21,323 nucleotides of DNA from CAXQRU01 sp964226685 (GTDB lineage: Bacteria; Pseudomonadota; Gammaproteobacteria; Pseudomonadales; Cellvibrionaceae), in contig CAXQRU010000085.1 of the NCBI GenBank assembly GCA_964226685.1, positions 1 to 21,323 on the forward strand, in the 5' to 3' direction. Shown one piece after another: positions 1 to 6,830 of this stretch. The notes beneath the pieces were generated by a model. The model was not told the DNA's origin, searched no databases, and saw only the letters and a list, made by a program, of their open reading frames with translations. The translations under genes were made by a program, and so were the position numbers. Numbering within the stretch: position 1 is the first letter of the stretch; each line of letters starts with the position of its first letter.

Positions 1-466
1 ATCTTTAAAAATTGCTTTTTTATACTTTCTGGATCAATGCCCTTCTCAGTCTTGAGTCGTTTTGCTCCTAAGAGATAAAAAACTAATTGTTAGCGATGTC
101 ATGCAGTCTATGCCACTAACATTTTAAAAAAGGATTTAGAAAATAAAAAAACAAAGATAGATTATACAAGATTTAGTCTCCATTCTGTTTGTTGTTATGG
201 TGTCCAGGAAGATCACTGAGAGCAATCTTTTGATGGTTTTATCCTCAAGTGGCGTTCTAAATCGTTAAATCTGTGTGATCTGTAGGTCTTCAAGCCGTTG
301 AGTTGATTTAAAAACAATCTTTTGGCGCATTTATCGTTTTGCGATCCCCCATAAGTATTAGTTTCCATCATCCATGAGGGTTACAAGTGGCGAATTTGTC
401 TTGGCGGGGGTGTTTATTTCACTGATAATGATGTGTTTGGCAAAAAAATCGAAAATGAGAGCAATG
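1..466. other. AT-rich leader region with no supported gene
   Basis: No convincing coding sequence is visible. Frame 1 is open from the window edge to a TAA at 76-78 (about 25 codons), which could be the tail of a truncated upstream gene but is too short to identify. The region is rich in A and T runs, as expected for an intergenic promoter region ahead of the receptor operon. Two short direct repeats occur: CAATCTTTTG at 223-232 and 315-324, and CAAGTGGCG at 246-254 and 384-392. I see no convincing sigma-70 promoter pair, no ECF-type TGATC/CGTA pair and no cobalamin-riboswitch-like core ahead of the receptor gene. An ATG at 374 is in frame with the receptor but has no ribosome binding site. 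Confidence 0.5.
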
Positions 467-2536
467 ATGTACAAAAAAAATATAAAAATTGGCTTGTTGA
501 TGGGGATTTTATCATCGGCGGAGAACTGTTTTGCCGTCGAGGATGAAGAATCATTATTTTTTGCCGAGATGCCAACGGTGCTCAGTGCAACACGTATGCA
601 GCAATCGCAGTTAGAAACGCCGGTTTCGGTCACCGTGATTGATCGGCGAATGATTGAAGCCTCAGGTTTTACAGAAATTCCCGATTTATTGCGTTTGGTT
701 CCTGGTTTTCAAGTGGCTCGAGCTGACGCTAGACAATATGCGGCAACTTATCATGGAAAATCGTCACAATATTCGGCGAGATTACAAGTATTGGTTGATG
801 GTCGGTCTCTTTATCATTCCATGTTGTCGACGGTTGAGTGGGCCAGCACGGGTGTACACATTGATGATATTGAAAGGATTGAAGTGATTCGTGGCCCTAA
901 TGCCCCGGCCTATGGTGCAAACGCTTTTATTGCGGCGGTCAATATTGTGACTCGATCACCACTGCTTGATCAGGGCTATGAGATTTCTAGTACTGTCGGC
1001 TCAGAGTCTTTGAGAGAGTTTTCGGCCAAAACCAGTGGCGTATATCAAGGCTTTAATTATCGTTTACGAGCAAATTATCGATCAGATGATGGTTTTGATG
1101 AAGTCAATGACGAGCGGGACTTGACGAGCGTTTTTTTTAGAGGAGGATTTTCACCAACGGCCAGCGATAATGTGGATCTATTTTTGGGTGTCGATTATGG
1201 GGATACCGGAGCGAGCGCGACAAATCAGCCTTTGACTCTGGGTTCAGGTAGAACTATCGCGCTTGATCCAGCAAGGGAGCGAGAAACCAATAATCATTAC
1301 CAGCATATTCGCTGGCAACACATTTTTAGCCCCGAAAGTGATTTAACCATTCAGTTTTATCATAACTACTACAAACAAGAAGACGCAACGCCACTACAGG
1401 CCAGTTTGTCTGAGCTTTTTAATGTAACGCCGGCTCAAATCCAAGCGGCGTTGGGGCAACCTGATCAAACCTTGGTGCTGGCCAAGCTGCATGGTGTTTC
1501 AGAGCGCTATGATCTTGACATTCAACATACCATCATAGCTCCCGATCAATATCGCATCGCTTGGGGCGGTGGATTAAGGCGGGATAGTTTGGATAGCTAT
1601 TATCATTTGGGATCTGACACGCCGGTTAAAGATTATAGTGCGCGTCTGTTTTTTAATGGCGAGTTTGATTTGTCGCCCAGTTTGACAACGAATATTGGCT
1701 TGATGGTAGAAAATGGAGATATTGTCGATACCCAGTATTCTCCCCGCCTAGCGCTTAATTGGAATATTTCAGATCAACAGGTTATTCGCATCGCGGCCAC
1801 GCGCGCCTACCGTAATCCCTCATTATTGGAGGCCAATTGGGATTATGGCCTTCGTTTTAATGATGGCTCCATTGCCGATCAGTTATTTCTTACTGAAACT
1901 TCTTTGGACGCGGAAAAAATTACCTCCTACGAGCTGGGTTTTACGGGTGAGTCTGTTTCAAAACAGTGGTTTTGGGATGTGAAATTGTTTCGCGAGGTGC
2001 TAGAAGGCGGAATTAATTCGGCCGACAACGAAGGTTATATTGATCCTCTGGGCGTATTTTTACCCGTGAGTCGAGGGGCTAGGGTTGAGGGTAATTTTCA
2101 AGATTCAGAGTCTGTCGGTATAGAAGGGCAGTTGGTTTACAGACCCAACCCTGCTTCTTTTGTGGCTTTGCAATACTCTTATGCGGACGTTGAATTGTTT
2201 GCTCAAATTGATATTGACCCCTTTGTACAGGGTTATAGGAAAGAGCCAGCACCTTATCATACGGCCAGCCTTTTGATGGCAACCAAGTTGGATGGAGGTT
2301 ATGACCTATCCGCCGGTTTTTATCATGTGGGTGCGATGCGTTGGCTCGGCGATGGTGATGCTGTCGATCCTTACAACCGCATTGATTTGCGTATTGCTAA
2401 AACCTTTTCTTTTGGACGTGAGAAAGCGTCTATCGCATGGGTTATTCAAAATATCACGGATGAATATAACGAGTTTACGAACGATATAGAAATGCCTAAG
2501 CAGTATACCTATTTGCAATTTACTTGGAGACGGTGA
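467..2536 (+). CDS. TonB-dependent outer-membrane receptor
   Basis: This is an outer-membrane, TonB-energised receptor/transporter of about 689 residues; the substrate is unknown. I start it at the ATG at 467 because the frame then begins with a typical signal peptide (basic start MYKKN, hydrophobic core, cleavage after CFA near residue 23), with GAGAG five bases upstream. The ATG at 374 would add about 31 residues, including a second hydrophobic stretch, and has no ribosome site. The plug domain spans about residues 45-165 and shows the family signatures PTVLSATR and IERIEVIRGPNAPAYGANAF. The rest alternates aromatic and polar residues as beta-barrel strands do, and ends in YLQFTWRR. No canonical TonB box is obvious. 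It is the first gene of a signalling operon: the response regulator starts 7 bases after its stop, so the receptor probably supplies or senses the ligand for the downstream two-component system. Confidence 0.88.
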   Translation: MYKKNIKIGLLMGILSSAENCFAVEDEESLFFAEMPTVLSATRMQQSQLETPVSVTVIDRRMIEASGFTEIPDLLRLVPGFQVARADARQYAATYHGKSSQYSARLQVLVDGRSLYHSMLSTVEWASTGVHIDDIERIEVIRGPNAPAYGANAFIAAVNIVTRSPLLDQGYEISSTVGSESLREFSAKTSGVYQGFNYRLRANYRSDDGFDEVNDERDLTSVFFRGGFSPTASDNVDLFLGVDYGDTGASATNQPLTLGSGRTIALDPARERETNNHYQHIRWQHIFSPESDLTIQFYHNYYKQEDATPLQASLSELFNVTPAQIQAALGQPDQTLVLAKLHGVSERYDLDIQHTIIAPDQYRIAWGGGLRRDSLDSYYHLGSDTPVKDYSARLFFNGEFDLSPSLTTNIGLMVENGDIVDTQYSPRLALNWNISDQQVIRIAATRAYRNPSLLEANWDYGLRFNDGSIADQLFLTETSLDAEKITSYELGFTGESVSKQWFWDVKLFREVLEGGINSADNEGYIDPLGVFLPVSRGARVEGNFQDSESVGIEGQLVYRPNPASFVALQYSYADVELFAQIDIDPFVQGYRKEPAPYHTASLLMATKLDGGYDLSAGFYHVGAMRWLGDGDAVDPYNRIDLRIAKTFSFGREKASIAWVIQNITDEYNEFTNDIEMPKQYTYLQFTWRR

Positions 2537-2543
2537 GGTTTTT

Positions 2544-3209
2544 ATGAAAATAGTAGTGGCGGATGATCACGACATCGTTCGTGAAGGCTTGTGTAGCACA
2601 TTGCAGGTGCTTGGAGATGATATTACGGTGTTGCAAGCGCAAAATGCGAGGCAGTTAATTGATATCCTCAAGCTTGAAAATGACATAACTTTAATTGTTT
2701 TAGATTTATTTATGCCAGACTGCAATGGCATTAAGTTGGTGTCTGAAATTGTCAATCAATACCGGGATGTGATTATCTTAGTCTTGTCTGCCTCTGAGAA
2801 TGGTCAAGACATGCAGCGAGTGATTGATGCGGGAGCTTCTGGTTTTGTGCCTAAATCCGCCGGTCGTGATGTGTTTATTAATGCTCTTCGGCTAGTATTG
2901 GCCGGCGGAACCTACATCCCTCCCGAACTTATCTATGGTGTTTCCAAAACCGTTCCCTACCATATGCCAGAGCCTACCACCAGTGATCTAACCGATACGA
3001 TTGATAATCTTAATGGTCTCACACAGCGCCAAAAAGATGTTCTAAAGCTGACAATCGAAGGTAAACCCAATAAGGAAATTGCACGAGTGCTGGATATTTC
3101 TTTAAATACCGTTAAAGTCCATATGGCCGCAATTTTTAGAATATTGGAGGTGTCAAACAGAACCCAAGCGGTTGCCGCGATTCGTGAGATGTTGGTGGCT
3201 CAGGAATAG
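2544..3209 (+). CDS. NarL/FixJ-family response regulator (REC + LuxR-type HTH)
   Basis: This is a DNA-binding response regulator of 221 residues. The receiver domain (about 1-118) has the acidic pocket DDHD at residues 7-10, the phosphoacceptor Asp54 in LDLFMPD, a Ser at about 82 in the switch position and the conserved Lys104 in PKSAG. The LuxR/GerE-type helix-turn-helix (about 158-215) carries LTQRQKDVLKL, KPNKEIARVLDIS and NTVKVHMAAI, all standard for the family. A ribosome site (GAGG, 2535-2538) lies five bases before the ATG and overlaps the end of the receptor gene. Its partner is almost certainly the hybrid kinase two genes downstream, whose HPt domain can pass phosphate to Asp54. The likely target is this operon, but no operator can be identified from the sequence alone. 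Confidence 0.93.
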   Translation: MKIVVADDHDIVREGLCSTLQVLGDDITVLQAQNARQLIDILKLENDITLIVLDLFMPDCNGIKLVSEIVNQYRDVIILVLSASENGQDMQRVIDAGASGFVPKSAGRDVFINALRLVLAGGTYIPPELIYGVSKTVPYHMPEPTTSDLTDTIDNLNGLTQRQKDVLKLTIEGKPNKEIARVLDISLNTVKVHMAAIFRILEVSNRTQAVAAIREMLVAQE

Positions 3210-3277
3210 ATGATCGTGAGCTGGAGAATCGCTGAGTTTTGCATGGCAAAGGTTTTATACTCTGCGGGTTGTTGGGT

Positions 3278-4186
3278 ATGAATTCCTTGTCTTTGCTTAA
3301 TCGTCGTTTTCTTCAAGGGCTTTTGGCTATCCTATTGGCCTTGTTTGCTGTAGCGCTACAAGCTAAAACGATTTTTGTGGTATCTTCAAAGTCAGATGCG
3401 ATTTATCAGGAAGTAGAACAGGCAATTCGTGACAATGTTATTACTCAAGATAATGTTCGTTACTACTACACCGATTTATCCCGATTAAATGCATTAGCTG
3501 GCCTTAAGCCTGATTTTATTGTCACTATTGGCAGTCAAGCGATGCGTCATTATTGGCGGGAGCAGCCGGATGTACCCAAGTTGCACGCCTTTGTGGCATT
3601 TAGTGCTTATCAATCTTTAAACCTTGAGCATCCAATCTCAGACCACAAGGGTGTTATCTTTTTGGATCAGCCCTTAGACCGCCAACTGGATTTAGCTCAG
3701 AAGATTGTGCCAAATGCCAAGATTGGTTTGTTGTTGTCTGCCAATTCCCAAAGCCCAGTGAATGATTTTTTATTGCAATCTGCCAATCAGGGTATTGTCG
3801 TTAACTACGTATCTGAGAAAGATGAGTTGGTTCGCCAGGCGGAATCTTTGCTAGCGGATATTGATGTGTTACTGGCGACGCCCGATTCATTAGTGTGGCG
3901 TCCATCCAGTGCCAAGTGGTTGCTTTACATGGCTTACCAAAAACGCAAACCCGTGATAGGCTTTTCAGAAGCGTTGACTCGCGCCGGTACGGTGGCTTCT
4001 GTGTATTCAGATCCTGCGCAAATTGGTCGTCAAGTTGCCGAGAGCATCATGAACTTTGTCGGTGGCAATAGCGATTGGAGTAAGAGTACCAGCCCGAAAT
4101 ATTTCCGTTTTTCGGTTAATGAGACCATAGCTAATTCTTTGGGTATCGATGAATCGACATTACATTCTATAGAGCGTTCCAACTAA
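3278..4186 (+). CDS. Solitary periplasmic binding protein, ABC_sub_bind-like
   Basis: This is an exported protein of 302 residues with the look of the ABC_sub_bind (TrpX/YBL-like) solute-binding family. It has a signal peptide (about 1-29, cleavage after LQA), then a two-lobed alternating beta/alpha pattern: KTIFVVSSKSDAIYQ, DFIVTIGSQAMR, KIGLLLSANSQSP, DVLLATPDSLVW and KPVIGFSEALTRAGTVASVYSDP. The last block, with the GFSE and AGTVASVYSDP motifs and the following IGRQVAESI helix, is typical of the C-terminal lobe. I prefer the ATG at 3278 over an in-frame TTG at 3239 because it starts directly at a signal peptide; neither has a strong ribosome site. No permease or ATPase gene is nearby. Instead the stop overlaps the start of a sensor kinase (TAATG), so a role as periplasmic co-sensor is more likely than transport. 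Confidence 0.82.
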   Translation: MNSLSLLNRRFLQGLLAILLALFAVALQAKTIFVVSSKSDAIYQEVEQAIRDNVITQDNVRYYYTDLSRLNALAGLKPDFIVTIGSQAMRHYWREQPDVPKLHAFVAFSAYQSLNLEHPISDHKGVIFLDQPLDRQLDLAQKIVPNAKIGLLLSANSQSPVNDFLLQSANQGIVVNYVSEKDELVRQAESLLADIDVLLATPDSLVWRPSSAKWLLYMAYQKRKPVIGFSEALTRAGTVASVYSDPAQIGRQVAESIMNFVGGNSDWSKSTSPKYFRFSVNETIANSLGIDESTLHSIERSN

Positions 4187-6795
4187 TGCTAAAAACAATA
4201 CGCAGACAATTGTTGGTGTTAACGGTTATTCCAGTGGTTGCCGTGATTGTGGCATTAACCGTCTCTATGATTTCCAGCCGAATTGATGATGCTAATGCAT
4301 CTTTGGATGCCAAAGTGCACCTTCTATTAGATCAACTAGGTAATTTATCAGAGTTTGCATTTTTTACAGGGAACAACGAGGAAATCACTCAGCTTGCTAG
4401 AAGCGCACTCAATTTGCCAGATGTAGAAAGCATTACAATTGTCAATGCCCAAGGCCAGGTCATGACGGCAATAGATAAAAACCACCAGATTCCAGCTCGA
4501 TCGTTAAAAACCTATGAGCAGGAAGTTTTCAGTAGTAGTTTAAACATTAACGACTTTGGCCAGGATTTGTTATTTGAGGGTGAAGACAAACAATACCTTG
4601 GAAAAATTGAGTTGGTGATGTCGCTTCTGCCCCAGCAGTCACTTCGTCAAAGTATTATTTTCAAAAGTGCTGTATTAGGTGTGGCGTTATTAATCATGGC
4701 GCTTACTCTGGCGATATGGACTTCGTACAAGATTGTGTCTCCAATTGAGTCGATTACTCGGGTAATTAATCGCATCAAAGCGGGGGACTTGAGTGCGCGG
4801 GTTAATATTCAGTCCTCGCGAGAATTGGAGCTGTTGGCCAGTGGTATTAACTCAATGACCGATACCATTGCCGAGTCCCAAAGGGCCTTGGAATCTAAGA
4901 TTCAACAGGCGACGATGGATTTGATGGCAACGGTCGATGAGCTGACCATGAAAAACCATGAGCTTAATATTGCCAGAAATGACGCGCTATCATCGGTTCG
5001 AGCTAAGACTGAATTTTTAGCTCGTATGAGCCATGAAATCAGAACCCCACTCAATGCGGTTATGGGCTTTTGTAGCTTGCTCGAACAACCGGTTTCTGAG
5101 ATCACCCGCCATGAATATATCGATATTATTTTAAGTTCAGCAAGACAGTTGCATCATATTGTCGACGATGTGCTCACTTTTTCAAAGCTAGAGTCCAATG
5201 CTTTAGTTCTTGAGCGGCGCGAATTGTCATTGGTTCAGTGTATAGAAAGCTCGGTATTAATGTTGATGCCTTTAGCTAATAAGAAACAGATTAATTTCAT
5301 TTTACTTATTCACCAAAGTTTGCCACACAAGTGGATTGGTGATGAAGTTCGGTTAACTCAAATCATTAATAATTTGGTCAGCAATGCCATTAAGTTTACC
5401 GATCGAGGCCAAGTCGTTGTCGAAGCGCAATATCACAGTGATGACAGCCAGTTGGAAATATCGGTCAGTGATACGGGTGTAGGCATTGCGTCCTATCAGA
5501 AGGAGCAGTTGTTTCAGCCATTTATTCAAGCCGATACCACCATTACTCGCCGCTATGGCGGTGCTGGTCTGGGTTTATCGATTTCCAAAAAACTGGCAGG
5601 TTTGATGGGGGGAGATATTACCGTTGTGAGCGAGCAGGGGCAGGGTTCGCAATTTAAATTGCTGATTAATAGCGTCTACCGAGTGCCCGAAGCGCCCTCT
5701 ATGATTTGTCAATCGTTACAAGGGAAATCCGTATTGCTCATTGATCAGCATGTGATATCTCGCCGATCACTTCGCAATACACTGCTATGCTATGGCATTA
5801 ATGTCTTTGCGCCACCCTCGACCAGTGGCGCCATATCGCTATTGTCGACTCAGCCGTTTGATGTGGTATTGATCGGGGTTTCTGCCGATGATCAATCGAA
5901 TCAAGTTAAAGAGCTACTGGATCAGCTAACCCTACTATTTAAGGGGCCCTTGGTTTGTTTGGTCAGTGGTATTCACGACTTCTTGGATGATTATTCAAAA
6001 CCCAATCTTATTGTTGGCCATAAACCGATGGCAAGATCATCGTTATATCAGTTATTGGTCGATCAGATGGGCGGTGGTCAGAGCACTGATGTAGTAGACA
6101 AGCCCGCAGCCATTGATAAAAAGCCCCTGCAGGGGGCCAATTTTTTAGTGGTTGAAGATAATACCTTCAACCAAATCCTATTTAGAGAATTGTTAAGCGA
6201 GTACGGAGCCTCCGTCGATATTGCTTGTCATGGTGGCGAAGCCTTAGAAAAAACCGCTAGTGAACAATACGATATGATATTAATGGATATTCATATGCCG
6301 GATATGGATGGTTTTACGGTAGCGGGTAAGGTCTCAGAGCAAGAAGAAGGACTTAACAACAATACCACCATTATCGCGCTAACAGCGGATGTACTGGTCG
6401 ATGCAGAGGCCATGACGGATTCAGTATTTGTCGATGTGATTTATAAGCCCGTCAATAAAGATACTTTTTTATCGACGATAGGTTTGCACTTAGAGAAGAC
6501 TATTAAGGTGCTCCCATCATCAACAGCCATGGCCAATGCTTCTGAGAAGGTGTTGTCAGAAATTGATAAATTAGGGCAACAATTGCTTCCTTTGTTAGAG
6601 CATAAAGATGCTCTTGCTAAGGGAGTGGCGCATCAATTAAAAGGCGTGGTTGGCTATTTTGAATTGTCAGAGATTATCGAGCCGGTGAGAAATATCGAAA
6701 GGTTGATCGATCAAAAAAAATGGGGCTTGGCACATGAGGAGCTGTCATTGCTGCTGACTCAAACCCTAGATAAACGTCATCAAGCGACGGCTTAA
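4186..6795 (+). CDS. BarA-like tripartite hybrid histidine kinase with degenerate first receiver
   Basis: This is an inner-membrane sensor kinase of 869 residues. Domains in order: TM1 (about 10-30), a short periplasmic region (31-155) resembling the BarA sensor, TM2 (about 158-180), HAMP (about 180-235), a helical linker, HisKA with His283 in MSHEIRTPLN, HATPase_c with N box around Asn400 (NLVSNAIKF), G1 DTGVGI (429-434) and G2 GGAGLGL (458-464). A pseudo-receiver follows (about 514-625) whose phosphoacceptor position is Gly564 (DVVLIGVSADD), although a Lys remains at 613. A true receiver (about 651-770) has Asp701 (LMDIHMPDMDGF) and Lys754. The C-terminal HPt (about 790-865) has His817 in HQLKG. 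The start codon overlaps the preceding stop (TAATG), implying translational coupling with the binding protein. The phosphorelay would run His283, Asp701, His817, then Asp54 of the operon's regulator. Confidence 0.92.
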   Translation: MLKTIRRQLLVLTVIPVVAVIVALTVSMISSRIDDANASLDAKVHLLLDQLGNLSEFAFFTGNNEEITQLARSALNLPDVESITIVNAQGQVMTAIDKNHQIPARSLKTYEQEVFSSSLNINDFGQDLLFEGEDKQYLGKIELVMSLLPQQSLRQSIIFKSAVLGVALLIMALTLAIWTSYKIVSPIESITRVINRIKAGDLSARVNIQSSRELELLASGINSMTDTIAESQRALESKIQQATMDLMATVDELTMKNHELNIARNDALSSVRAKTEFLARMSHEIRTPLNAVMGFCSLLEQPVSEITRHEYIDIILSSARQLHHIVDDVLTFSKLESNALVLERRELSLVQCIESSVLMLMPLANKKQINFILLIHQSLPHKWIGDEVRLTQIINNLVSNAIKFTDRGQVVVEAQYHSDDSQLEISVSDTGVGIASYQKEQLFQPFIQADTTITRRYGGAGLGLSISKKLAGLMGGDITVVSEQGQGSQFKLLINSVYRVPEAPSMICQSLQGKSVLLIDQHVISRRSLRNTLLCYGINVFAPPSTSGAISLLSTQPFDVVLIGVSADDQSNQVKELLDQLTLLFKGPLVCLVSGIHDFLDDYSKPNLIVGHKPMARSSLYQLLVDQMGGGQSTDVVDKPAAIDKKPLQGANFLVVEDNTFNQILFRELLSEYGASVDIACHGGEALEKTASEQYDMILMDIHMPDMDGFTVAGKVSEQEEGLNNNTTIIALTADVLVDAEAMTDSVFVDVIYKPVNKDTFLSTIGLHLEKTIKVLPSSTAMANASEKVLSEIDKLGQQLLPLLEHKDALAKGVAHQLKGVVGYFELSEIIEPVRNIERLIDQKKWGLAHEELSLLLTQTLDKRHQATA

Positions 6796-6824
6796 CACTC
6801 AGTTGGAGAAGCCAACTGAGTGTT
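6794..6824. terminator. Perfect hairpin between convergent genes
   Basis: A perfect 13-bp inverted repeat (AACACTCAGTTGG and its complement) with a 5-base loop AGAAG begins inside the kinase stop codon and ends 7 bases before the gcvP stop codon on the other strand. Its position suits a bidirectional terminator for the two convergent transcripts. Neither side has a good T tract (TTCTAGGTTTA on the + side, AAGCCGTC on the - side), so it may instead protect 3' ends or terminate only weakly. Confidence 0.6.
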
Positions 6825-6830
6825 CTAGGT

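Noticed and set aside
374..466. Longer start for the receptor at ATG 374
   Set aside because: No ribosome site, and it would place about 31 residues with an extra hydrophobic stretch before a normal signal peptide.
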